A DNA stretch of 46,878 nt. Origin: Gammaproteobacteria bacterium (GTDB taxonomy: Bacteria; Pseudomonadota; Gammaproteobacteria; Magnimaribacterales; D2472). A model generated the notes under the pieces. The model was given only the letters and a program-made list of their open reading frames with translations. It was not told where the DNA came from and searched no databases. Where the stretch lies: contig VMDH01000039.1 of the NCBI GenBank assembly GCA_008080945.1, forward strand, positions 1-46,878. The letters are read 5' to 3'. Both the position numbers and the translations under genes were made by a program. Position 1 is the stretch's first letter, and every line of letters begins with the position of its first letter. Of this stretch, positions 19,901 through 28,763 are shown piece by piece.

Positions 19901-20935
19901 ATGAATAATATTCTTGTTGCCGCAGCTGGAACTGGTGGACATGTCCTTCCAGCTTATAGATTTGCTAAGCATGCGAAAACTTCTGGAAATAAAATTATTT
20001 GGATTGGAGGCAGGAGAGAGATTGAAAGGAAATATGCTGCAAAAGTGAATGCCGATTTTTATTCACTAGGTGCAACTGGAGTTAGAGGAAAAAATATCTT
20101 TGAGAGCTCAAGAGCAATTTTTAATTTAGGTTTTTCTACAGTTGCATGCATATTTAATTTTATAAAAACCAAGCCAGATATAATTGTTGTTTTTGGGGGA
20201 TACATATCGATTCCTGTTGGAATAGCTGCAATCATTTTAAGAAAGAAATTATTTACTCATGAACAAAATACAGTCTTAGGAACCGCCAACAAATTCTTAA
20301 GTAAATTTGCAAAAATTAATTTCCTTGGGTTACCCCTTCATCATGAATCAGTCTCAAGGGCTAAACTAGTTGGAAATCCCGTTGATGTTTTAACTCAAAA
20401 AGATAAACCCAAGGATACAAATAAGTTGAATATCTACGTCACTGGAGGAAGCTTGGGCTCAGAATTTATTAATACCAATATTCCATCGTTACTATGTCAG
20501 TACTCTGAAAAAATTCAAATTATCCATCAATCAGGAACAGGGAATAGCGATATAGTTAGAGAAAATTACAAGCCATTTAAAAATGTTGAAATCAGCGAGT
20601 ATATAGAAGACCCTCTTACAACAATGCAAAATTCAGATTTTGTTATTTCTAGAGCAGGAGCATTAACACTTTCTGAGCTTTTGATGATTGGGCGAGGAGG
20701 TATAATCATTCCCTTGCCTTCAGCAATTGATAATCATCAATTTTTTAATGCAGAGTACTTTTGTGGAATTGGAATGGGTTTTATCTTTCAAGAACATGAA
20801 GACATTAATAAGCTTAAGAATATTTTAGATGAATTGATTCTCAATGAGGGTTTCAGAAAATTTAATGTGGATGCAGAGGACAAAAATCCTGCTGAGAAAA
20901 AAATGCTTGAGAGTATTCTAGATTATGGGAAGTAA
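19901..20935 (+). CDS. murG: UDP-GlcNAc:lipid I GlcNAc transferase MurG
   Basis: AAAGTGGHVLPA, VVFGGYISIP, HEQNTVLGTANK, ISRAGALTLSEL. Confidence 0.97.
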   Translation: MNNILVAAAGTGGHVLPAYRFAKHAKTSGNKIIWIGGRREIERKYAAKVNADFYSLGATGVRGKNIFESSRAIFNLGFSTVACIFNFIKTKPDIIVVFGGYISIPVGIAAIILRKKLFTHEQNTVLGTANKFLSKFAKINFLGLPLHHESVSRAKLVGNPVDVLTQKDKPKDTNKLNIYVTGGSLGSEFINTNIPSLLCQYSEKIQIIHQSGTGNSDIVRENYKPFKNVEISEYIEDPLTTMQNSDFVISRAGALTLSELLMIGRGGIIIPLPSAIDNHQFFNAEYFCGIGMGFIFQEHEDINKLKNILDELILNEGFRKFNVDAEDKNPAEKKMLESILDYGK

Positions 20936-22316
20936 CAGAAAGCTAGGAGCAACAAATAGAGTTCACATGATTGGTATTGGGGGCTCTGGAATGCTTGGAA
21001 TTGCCTCCATTTTGCTCAAAAAAGGATTTTTTGTATCAGGGAGTGATGTAAGCATAACCAAGGATTTACTTCTCTTGCAGAAGGAGGGTGCGTTAATACA
21101 AGAAGGTCACAAACCTGATTTGATTAAGCGTGCTCAAATCGTGGTTTTCTCTTCTGCCATAAAAAAAAGTAATCCAGAGCTAAAAGAGGCAAAAGCAAGG
21201 AATTTAATCATTGTGCCAAGAGCTCAGATGTTAAGTAGCATCATAACCGGATACAGAAATATTGCTGTTGCAGGCAGTCATGGTAAAACTACAACCACAA
21301 GTCTGTTAGCAGAGATCTTTATCAAAGCTAAAAAAGATCCGACTTATGTAGTTGGTGGAAAGATTTTAAGTGGAGGTAAAAGCTCAAATTTAGGAAAAGG
21401 TGACACAATGATTTTTGAGGCAGATGAAAGTGATGGGTCATTTTCACATTTTCATCCTGATGTTGCCCTTGTTACAAATGTTGATAATGATCATCTGGCA
21501 TTTTATAAAAATGATTTAAATAATTTACATAAGGCTTTCAAGCATTTTCTAAGAAATATACCTTTTTATGGGCATGCAGTTATTAACGGAGATGATGCCA
21601 ATCTAAAAAAAATCTTAAAGTTTGTAAAACGAAGATTTATAACTGTAGGTTTTAATAAAAAAAATGATTTTATAATTTCTAACCTTGCGGTAAAAAATAA
21701 ATTTCAAACTTTTCAAATAAGGTCCTCCACCAATCAAAGATTTATAACCTTAAGAACCCCATTATTCGGTAAGCACAATGTTTTAAATTCATCGCTTGCA
21801 GCAATTACTGCCCTAGAAGAGGGAATTAATAAAGCATCAATCAAGGCAGCAATTAAGGAATTCAAAGGTACCTCAAGACGTTTTGAGGAGCATATAGTAA
21901 GAATTAATAATAAGAATACAATTATGGTTGATGATTATGGCCATCATCCAGCTGAAATAAATGCAACTATTGAGGCTGTGTATCAAAAATTTGGTTCAAA
22001 GAATATTTGTATGTTTTTTGAGCCACATAGATTTTCTAGAACGAAGCAATTATTTAGTGATTTCGTTAAAGTCCTTTCAAAAATTTCAGAGGTACATATC
22101 TTTCCTATTTATCCAGCCTCGGAAAAACCTGTTAGAGGCATTACTTCAAAAAAACTTGTAAGCGAGATTAATAAGATAAATGGAAATGCATATTTAATTG
22201 ACAAGCAGTCTGTTAAGGAAGTGCTTTATGAGAGAAATTCAGTGCCTGATGTGATTTTGGTGCAAGGTGCAGGAACTATTGCAGAAATAGCTTCATTAAT
22301 AAAAGAATATGAGTGA
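20925..22316 (+). CDS. murC: UDP-N-acetylmuramate-L-alanine ligase MurC
   Basis: VHMIGIGGSGMLGIA, GSHGKTTTTSL, EADESDGSFSHFHPDVALVTNVDNDHL, MVDDYGHHPAEI. Confidence 0.97.
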   Translation: MGSNRKLGATNRVHMIGIGGSGMLGIASILLKKGFFVSGSDVSITKDLLLLQKEGALIQEGHKPDLIKRAQIVVFSSAIKKSNPELKEAKARNLIIVPRAQMLSSIITGYRNIAVAGSHGKTTTTSLLAEIFIKAKKDPTYVVGGKILSGGKSSNLGKGDTMIFEADESDGSFSHFHPDVALVTNVDNDHLAFYKNDLNNLHKAFKHFLRNIPFYGHAVINGDDANLKKILKFVKRRFITVGFNKKNDFIISNLAVKNKFQTFQIRSSTNQRFITLRTPLFGKHNVLNSSLAAITALEEGINKASIKAAIKEFKGTSRRFEEHIVRINNKNTIMVDDYGHHPAEINATIEAVYQKFGSKNICMFFEPHRFSRTKQLFSDFVKVLSKISEVHIFPIYPASEKPVRGITSKKLVSEINKINGNAYLIDKQSVKEVLYERNSVPDVILVQGAGTIAEIASLIKEYE

Positions 22317-23202
22317 TAAAAAAATTGCGATTCTGACAGGTGGCTCATCATCAGAAAGAGAAATCTCTTTAGAGTCTGGTCAAAATATTCATAATGTTTT
22401 GCTAAATAAAGGCTTCAATTGTGAATTGATTGATTATCTTAATCTTGAAGATCTAAAAAATTTAGAATCCTTTGATAATGTATTCATAGCAATGCATGGA
22501 TATGAAGGAGAATCTGGCAGCTTGCAAAAAGAACTCACTAGGCTTGGAATAAAATTCACCGGATCAAATGCAGAAGGTTGCAGAAATACATGGAATAAAG
22601 ATATTTTTAAACAATTGCTGATAGAAAATGATCTTCCAACTCCTAAAAGTTTGGTTACTACAGATATCTTAAATTATGAGTTTCCCTCAGGTTTTTTTAA
22701 GGATAACTATTTTTTTGTAAAGCCAGTGGCTGATGGCTCTAGTTTAGATACTTTTGAAATTTCTTCTGAGCAAGACTTTGAATCTGCAAAAATGTTGATA
22801 AAGAATTCTTCCCAAGGATTTCTTCTTGAGGAGAGTATTAAATATAAAGAATTTACCGTAGCTATCTTACAAGATCAGGTCTTACCTGTGCTTGAAATAA
22901 AAACTCCGAATGCTTTTTACGATTATGATGCCAAATACATCAGTGATAAAACCATTATCACTGAGTCTGAGTTAGGCTCTACAGAAATGAAGGCAATACA
23001 AGATCTTGCTATGGATGCTTTTATGATTAGTGGTTGTAGTGGATGGGGAAGGGTAGATATTTTACAAGCAGAGGATGGATCTTTTTACGCAATCGAAATT
23101 AATACTGTGCCTGGAATGACTAGCCATAGCCTTTTCCCTAAAGCTGCTTCATTAGCAGGAATTAGCTCAGATGTGCTTTTAGAGAAAATAATGAAAAAAT
23201 GA
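22309..23202 (+). CDS. ddl: D-alanine-D-alanine ligase
   Basis: ILTGGSSSEREISLESG, AMHGYEGESG, FVKPVADGSSLDTF, INTVPGMTSHSLFP. Confidence 0.96.
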   Translation: MSDKKIAILTGGSSSEREISLESGQNIHNVLLNKGFNCELIDYLNLEDLKNLESFDNVFIAMHGYEGESGSLQKELTRLGIKFTGSNAEGCRNTWNKDIFKQLLIENDLPTPKSLVTTDILNYEFPSGFFKDNYFFVKPVADGSSLDTFEISSEQDFESAKMLIKNSSQGFLLEESIKYKEFTVAILQDQVLPVLEIKTPNAFYDYDAKYISDKTIITESELGSTEMKAIQDLAMDAFMISGCSGWGRVDILQAEDGSFYAIEINTVPGMTSHSLFPKAASLAGISSDVLLEKIMKK

Positions 23203-23825
23203 GATTAGTTTATTGGTTTTTATTATTAACTTTCCTTGCGGCTTGCTCTAAAGAACAAAATATTTCAATTCATTTTAATGATGAAGTCTTTCTTGATGCT
23301 CAAATTAATTTCGTGAGACAGCTAGAAAATCTTGATAGCCTTAGCGTTACTTCAATAAAAACAATCTTAGCTGAGCAAGACTGGATTGAAAGCTTTTCTT
23401 TAAAACATGAAAGTTCCCAGAGTACAAAATTAATTCTCAACAGCAGGTTGCCATTACTAAATTGGGAGAAAGCCTATCACGTAGACAAAAACCTTAACAT
23501 TTTTAGTTCCCTGGGGAAGACACTAGATATTCCAATGATTTCGGCCCCTTATGACAAGTTAGCTGATTGGGTTTTTTGGCATGATTTATTTAAAACTGTT
23601 CTTGAGGATCATGGCTTAACAATGAAAGAAATAAGATTTATTTACGGAGCAGGGTGGGAAATTGAAACTGATGATTTAATCATAAAAATCGGAAGCATAA
23701 TCAACCAAGAAATATATGAAAAATATCTAGAAGCTTTAAATTATGTATTCAGAAAGAACTTAAATCCTAGTATCATGGATTTAAGAAATTTGAATGGAAT
23801 TGCCCTAAGTTATGCCAAAAAATAA
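23199..23825 (+). CDS. ftsQ: FtsQ-like division protein with predicted lipoprotein signal
   Basis: Position ddl-X-ftsA; QDWIESFSLKHESSQSTKLILNSRLPLLNW fits the POTRA/beta-domain transition of FtsQ; N-terminus MRLVYWFLLLTFLAAC. Confidence 0.82.
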   Translation: MRLVYWFLLLTFLAACSKEQNISIHFNDEVFLDAQINFVRQLENLDSLSVTSIKTILAEQDWIESFSLKHESSQSTKLILNSRLPLLNWEKAYHVDKNLNIFSSLGKTLDIPMISAPYDKLADWVFWHDLFKTVLEDHGLTMKEIRFIYGAGWEIETDDLIIKIGSIINQEIYEKYLEALNYVFRKNLNPSIMDLRNLNGIALSYAKK

Positions 23826-25044
23826 TTCAAAAAATGAAACTGACTTTCTAGTAGCCCTTGATGTGGGTACATCTAAAATTGTTTGTTTAATCGGTCAAGT
23901 TATAGATTCTCATTCTATTGAGGTAATCTCAATGGGAAGTTATCCCTCTAGCGGATTAAAAAAAGGGGTGGTGGTTAATATAGATGCAACTACTGATGCC
24001 ATTCAAAAATCAGTTGACCAAGCAGTTTCATCTTTTGATGGAAAGATTAAGAATGTTTATGTTGGTATAGCAGGCCAACATATCAAAAGCCTAAATTCCC
24101 ATGGCATTGTTCGTATTGAAAATAAGGAAGTTACATCAAAAGACATAGATGGGGTAATTGATATGGCTCAGGATGTTTCTATTCCTTCTGATCAAATGCT
24201 ATTACATGTTTTACCAAAAGAATTTTATATTGATGATCTAGACTCTATTAGAGAGCCTTTGGGCATGTCTGGTGCAAAATTAGGAGCACATGTTCATTTA
24301 GTTACTTGTGCTGTTACAGCCATGCAGAATATTGAAAAATGTGTAAGAAGAAGTGGCTTAAATATCGATGGCTTCGTATTGGAGCAATTAGCAAGTTCAT
24401 ATTCTGTTTTATCTGATGATGAAAAAGAGCTTGGTGTCTGTCTTGTAGATATTGGTGGTGGAACCACAGATATTGCTATTTTTAATAATGGCTCTATAAC
24501 TTTTACAGGGGTTATTCCAATTGCTGGAGATCAGGTTACGAGCGATATTGCGGTAGCGCTTAGAACTCCTACTCCGCAAGCAGAAGATATCAAGCAAAAG
24601 TATGGATGTGCAGTCTCTGATTTTACTCAGGATGATGAAGTAATTGCAGTACCAGGTGTTGGAGGGAGGCCCCCAAGAGATCTTTCAAGGCGATCACTTG
24701 CTGATATTATTGAACCCAGATATGTTGAACTTTTTGAGCTCGTAAAAGCAGAAATTGAGAGAAATGGATTTGAAAGCAAAATTCCTGCTGGAATTGTACT
24801 AACAGGCGGCACCTCTCAAATAGAAGGAGCCGTCGAGCTTGCTGAATCAATATTTCAAACCAGTGTACGATTGGGCTCCCCTGAGAACTTTACTGGTATG
24901 GAATCAATATTGAAGAATCCTATCTATGCAACTTCTCTTGGCTTGTTGGGATATGGTTTTGATCGTTTGAAGCAAGGGTATTCTCTTGAACAAAACACTA
25001 CTCTTTTTCAAAGAGCATTCGGTTGGTTGAGAAACAACTATTGA
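23812..25044 (+). CDS. ftsA: Cell division protein FtsA
   Basis: ALDVGTSKIVCLIG, VDIGGGTTDIAIF, GIVLTGGTSQIEG; C-terminal amphipathic FQRAFGWLRNNY. Confidence 0.98.
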   Translation: MPKNNSKNETDFLVALDVGTSKIVCLIGQVIDSHSIEVISMGSYPSSGLKKGVVVNIDATTDAIQKSVDQAVSSFDGKIKNVYVGIAGQHIKSLNSHGIVRIENKEVTSKDIDGVIDMAQDVSIPSDQMLLHVLPKEFYIDDLDSIREPLGMSGAKLGAHVHLVTCAVTAMQNIEKCVRRSGLNIDGFVLEQLASSYSVLSDDEKELGVCLVDIGGGTTDIAIFNNGSITFTGVIPIAGDQVTSDIAVALRTPTPQAEDIKQKYGCAVSDFTQDDEVIAVPGVGGRPPRDLSRRSLADIIEPRYVELFELVKAEIERNGFESKIPAGIVLTGGTSQIEGAVELAESIFQTSVRLGSPENFTGMESILKNPIYATSLGLLGYGFDRLKQGYSLEQNTTLFQRAFGWLRNNY

Positions 25045-25068
25045 TAGAAAATAAATATTGTTTATAAT
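25041..25068 (+). promoter_or_regulatory. Strong sigma70-like promoter for rpsF operon
   Basis: TTGATA (25041-25046), 16-bp spacer, TATAAT (25063-25068); -35 overlaps ftsA stop codon. Confidence 0.7.
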
Positions 25069-25116
25069 TCGCGTTCCTTGGCTGTAATGGCAGCCTGCTA
25101 AACCATAAGGAAAAGC

Positions 25117-25677
25117 ATGAATAATTACGAATTAACACTTATAGTGAACCAAGACTTAGAATCTAGGTTCGATATTTTCAAAGAAAGTTTTGACAAGTCT
25201 TTATCTGAGATGGGATTTGATATTGCTTTTACTGAAATCATTGGGAAAAGGTTTCTTGCTTATCCCATTCAAAAAAATACCAAGGGTCTATATATAATTT
25301 ATCAACTCACCGGCTCTCCTGCTGCAGTCAGTGATCTAGAAAATAAGCTCAAATACGATAACTCTTTGTTGAGATACTTCTTACAGAGAGTGGAAACCCA
25401 TACCCTTGCAAATTCTTTTTTAACTGAAGATACCATTGAAGCTAACAAAAAAGCTGAAGCAAAACTTGCTCATAAAGCTAAACAAGACGCACTTGAAGCT
25501 CAAGCTAAAAAATCTAATGAGCAATCTGAGGCTTCAAAGGACGCTAAAGTCACAGAACCCGAGCAAGAGTCAGAATCTATCAAAGAAGAGAATGAAATTT
25601 CTGATAAAGATACAGAAATTGATAATTCAGGATCTGATGATAATTCAGAAACCAACGAAGACGAAGTAAAGGAGTAA
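25117..25677 (+). CDS. rpsF: 30S ribosomal protein S6 with long acidic C-terminal extension
   Basis: MNNYELTLIVNQDLE...KRFLAYPIQKNTKGLYIIYQL...LLRYFLQRVE; upstream of rpsR, rplI. Confidence 0.95.
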   Translation: MNNYELTLIVNQDLESRFDIFKESFDKSLSEMGFDIAFTEIIGKRFLAYPIQKNTKGLYIIYQLTGSPAAVSDLENKLKYDNSLLRYFLQRVETHTLANSFLTEDTIEANKKAEAKLAHKAKQDALEAQAKKSNEQSEASKDAKVTEPEQESESIKEENEISDKDTEIDNSGSDDNSETNEDEVKE

Positions 25678-25680
25678 TTT

Positions 25681-25875
25681 ATGAAATCTGTTAAATTACC
25701 AAATAAATTCAACCATACTAATTTAGATGTTCTAAAGCAGTTTATAACTGAAACAGGAAAGATTATTCCAGCAAGAGTTTCAGGAGTTAATGCTGCTCAA
25801 CAGCGTAAGATTACACAATCCATTAAGGTTGCAAGGTTTTTAGCTTTACTCCCTTATACTGACCAACATAAATAG
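25681..25875 (+). CDS. rpsR: 30S ribosomal protein S18, short N-terminus
   Basis: LKQFITETGKIIPARVSGVNAAQQRKITQSIKVARFLALLPYTDQHK. Confidence 0.95.
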   Translation: MKSVKLPNKFNHTNLDVLKQFITETGKIIPARVSGVNAAQQRKITQSIKVARFLALLPYTDQHK

Positions 25876-25879
25876 TCCT

Positions 25880-26326
25880 ATGAAAATTATATTACTTGAT
25901 AAAGTCATTCATTTAGGTGAAATTGGTGATGTTGTTGATGTTAAGTCTGGCTATGCTAGAAACTTTTTAATTCCACAAAAGAAAGCAATGTTTGCCTCAA
26001 AATCAAATTTAGAATTTGTTGAGAGCAAGAAAGTAGAATTAGCAGCTGCTTCTGCTGATGAGGTTACTAAAGCTCAAGCAGTTGCAGACTCAATTTCAGG
26101 AACCAAAGTTACTATTGCTGCCCAAGTTACCGAGGAAGGAAGCTTGTATGGGTCCATTGGTACTAGAGAAATAGCCTTGGCTTTAGAAGAATCTGGTCAC
26201 CAGATTGAAAAAAGTTGGGTGCAACTTCCCGATGGAGCTCTCAAGGAAGTAGGAGAATTTTTGGTAACGCTTGCAGTGCATCCAGAAGTTACTGCTGAAA
26301 TAACTGTAATTGTATCCTCAGAATAG
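25880..26326 (+). CDS. rplI: 50S ribosomal protein L9
   Basis: MKIILLDKVIHLGEIGDVVDVKSGYARNFLIPQKKA. Confidence 0.98.
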   Translation: MKIILLDKVIHLGEIGDVVDVKSGYARNFLIPQKKAMFASKSNLEFVESKKVELAAASADEVTKAQAVADSISGTKVTIAAQVTEEGSLYGSIGTREIALALEESGHQIEKSWVQLPDGALKEVGEFLVTLAVHPEVTAEITVIVSSE

Positions 26327-26355
26327 TTGTCAACTTTTGGATATGGTGTAAAAAT
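26327..26355 (+). promoter_or_regulatory. Candidate promoter upstream of dnaB
   Basis: TTGTCA (26327-26332) about 16 bp from TAAAAA(T) (26349-26355). Confidence 0.3.
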
Positions 26356-26363
26356 CGTATCCT

Positions 26364-27731
26364 ATGCCTGAATCTATAGAATTATCTAATCAAGCACGAA
26401 ACTTAGAACAAGCAGTTTTAGGTGGATTGATGCTTGAGACAGAGCGTTACGATTCAGTTAGTCTCATAATATCCCATGCTGACTTTGAAGGAAGAGATCA
26501 CCAGCATATATTTGAATCGATGGGAGAATTGGTTAATTCCAATAAACCTCTTGATCCAATAACAGTTTCTGAGCGACTAAACAGCAAAAATCTTTTAGGG
26601 AGATCAGGCGGTAGAGATTATTTAATAGAGTTAGCTGCTTCCTCACCCTCTGCTGCAAACTTAGAAGCTTACGCAGAACTGATAAGGCAGAAATCTATTT
26701 CACGTAAACTTTTGCATATCAACTCAGAAATAGCTGAACTTATTAAAAATCCTCAAGGAAAAGATGCAGCAGGATTGCTCGATGAAGCTGAAACTAAAAT
26801 CTTCTCTTTAAACGATGAAGCAAGCAGGACAGCATCATCAATTATGCCCTTAAAAGAGCTTATTCGTTCCTCAATGGATAAGCTAAATGAGCTATCTAAG
26901 AAAGGATCATCTCTACTTGGCTCATCAACTGGATACAAAGATTTAGATAAAAAAACACAAGGCCTTCAAAAAGGCGATCTTATTGTGGTTGCAGGGCGAC
27001 CTAGTATGGGTAAAACGTCTTTTGCCATGAATATTGCTGAAAACATGCTGATTGATAAGGAAGTCAAAGGTTCAGTATTAGTTTTTAGTTTAGAGATGCC
27101 GGCTGAATCACTCACGACAAGACTGTTGGCGAGTCATGCAAAAATTGATCAACAAGATGTAAGAGCTGCTCGTTTATCCAATGATCAATTACAAAAATTT
27201 ATGGAATCATCTGCTGAGCTAAGAGATTTACCATTATTGATAGACGATAGCTCAATGTTATCTCCTATGGAATTAAGGGCTAGAGCGCGAAGAGTTTACA
27301 GACAAAGCGAAGACGGCTTGGCTTTAATTATTGTTGATTATCTGCAGCTTATGCAGTTACCTGGCTCAACAGAAAGTAGGGTTAATCAAATTTCAGAAAT
27401 TTCGCGGTCATTAAAATCTCTTGCAAAAGAGCTAGAAGTTCCAGTGATTGCCTTATCTCAGCTTAATCGTGCGGTTGAGCAAAGACCTAACAAAAGACCA
27501 ATGATGGCAGATTTAAGAGACTCAGGTGCTATTGAGCAGGATGCCGACGTAATTTTCTTTATTTACAGAGATGAAGTTTACAATGAAGATTCTGAAGAAG
27601 GTAACAAGGCTGAGATCATTATTGGCAAGCAAAGAAATGGCCCTATAGGAACAGTCGATCTTACTTTCCTTAAAGAATTCACTCGTTTTGAGAACTTTGC
27701 AGTAGATAGCTTTTACGATCCTTATCAATGA
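26364..27731 (+). CDS. dnaB: Replicative DNA helicase DnaB
   Basis: EQAVLGGLML, VVAGRPSMGKTSFAMNIAE, IIVDYLQLMQ, LSQLNRAVEQRPNKRPMMADLRDSGAIEQDADVI. Confidence 0.98.
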   Translation: MPESIELSNQARNLEQAVLGGLMLETERYDSVSLIISHADFEGRDHQHIFESMGELVNSNKPLDPITVSERLNSKNLLGRSGGRDYLIELAASSPSAANLEAYAELIRQKSISRKLLHINSEIAELIKNPQGKDAAGLLDEAETKIFSLNDEASRTASSIMPLKELIRSSMDKLNELSKKGSSLLGSSTGYKDLDKKTQGLQKGDLIVVAGRPSMGKTSFAMNIAENMLIDKEVKGSVLVFSLEMPAESLTTRLLASHAKIDQQDVRAARLSNDQLQKFMESSAELRDLPLLIDDSSMLSPMELRARARRVYRQSEDGLALIIVDYLQLMQLPGSTESRVNQISEISRSLKSLAKELEVPVIALSQLNRAVEQRPNKRPMMADLRDSGAIEQDADVIFFIYRDEVYNEDSEEGNKAEIIIGKQRNGPIGTVDLTFLKEFTRFENFAVDSFYDPYQ

Positions 27732-28762
27732 TTGAGCCCAAGGCCGAGCTCTCAGTCGATTTTGAAATTATCCAATCCAATATAAGCTATTTAAAATCTC
27801 TTCTTCGAGAGGGCGCCTTCATGGCCATTATTAAAGCAAATGCTTATGGTCATTCCTTAGAAGATTTTGTTAAAAACCTTGATGATATCGTAGATGGTTA
27901 TGGGGTAGTCAGGTTAGAAGAGGCACTTGCTATTAGGAAGAACTCTGTAAAGCCAATCTTATTAATGCAGGGTCTATACAATGAAGAAGGTTTTCAAATC
28001 GCAAGCAAAAATAATCTTTCAATTACGATACATCATCCTTCGCAGCTAAATTTAGCCAAAGAGTTTAATTCGAAGTTAAATTTATGGATAAAATTCAACA
28101 CTGGTATGAATAGATTGGGGTTTGAAGTAGATGATTCAAAAAAACTCATAGATTTTAACCAAGAAGAAAATTGCCTTATGAGCCATCTTGCTTGTGCAGA
28201 TAACCCCGCTGATGAAATGAACCGTAATCAGTTTGCTTTATTTGAAAAAATATCAGAAAGCTTTAATAAGACTTCAAAGAGCATATTAAATTCTGCTGGC
28301 ATTATTCATTTTCCTGAATATAGCTTTGATTGGGTTAGGTGTGGCATCGCAATGTATGGAGGAGTTCCTAATGAATATCTTAAGACTGCTATGACCTTTA
28401 GAAGCAAAGTAATTTCAATTCGGAATCTCAGAAAAGGAGAAAGAATAGGTTATGGTGGGAGATATATTGCTTCAGAGGATAAGAAAATAGCTGTGATTTA
28501 TTGTGGCTACGCAGATGGATATCCTCAAAATGCTCTGGATGGCACAAAGATTTTAATAAACTCGCACGAATGTTCAATTTTAGGAAGAGTGTCCATGGAT
28601 TTAATTACCGCAGATATCACAGAATTGCCTAACATCAAGGAAGGGGATTGGGCCACACTTTGGTCTCCTGAAAATAGCATAAATCTTGTATCTAATTATA
28701 ATGATTTAATATCTTATGAATTAATGACTAAAATAACTAATAGAGTTATTAAGAGCACATAA
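27728..28762 (+). CDS. alr: Alanine racemase
   Basis: AIIKANAYGHSLEDF PLP-lysine motif; LWIKFNTGMNRLGF; WVRCGIAMYG. Confidence 0.95.
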   Translation: MIEPKAELSVDFEIIQSNISYLKSLLREGAFMAIIKANAYGHSLEDFVKNLDDIVDGYGVVRLEEALAIRKNSVKPILLMQGLYNEEGFQIASKNNLSITIHHPSQLNLAKEFNSKLNLWIKFNTGMNRLGFEVDDSKKLIDFNQEENCLMSHLACADNPADEMNRNQFALFEKISESFNKTSKSILNSAGIIHFPEYSFDWVRCGIAMYGGVPNEYLKTAMTFRSKVISIRNLRKGERIGYGGRYIASEDKKIAVIYCGYADGYPQNALDGTKILINSHECSILGRVSMDLITADITELPNIKEGDWATLWSPENSINLVSNYNDLISYELMTKITNRVIKST

Positions 28763-28763
28763 T

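Noticed and set aside
25436-25712. Overlapping ORFs in the rpsF acidic tail (25436-25669 +, 25500-25712 -)
   Set aside because: Low-complexity tail produces open frames on other strands or frames; the S6 frame is continuous with the conserved domain.
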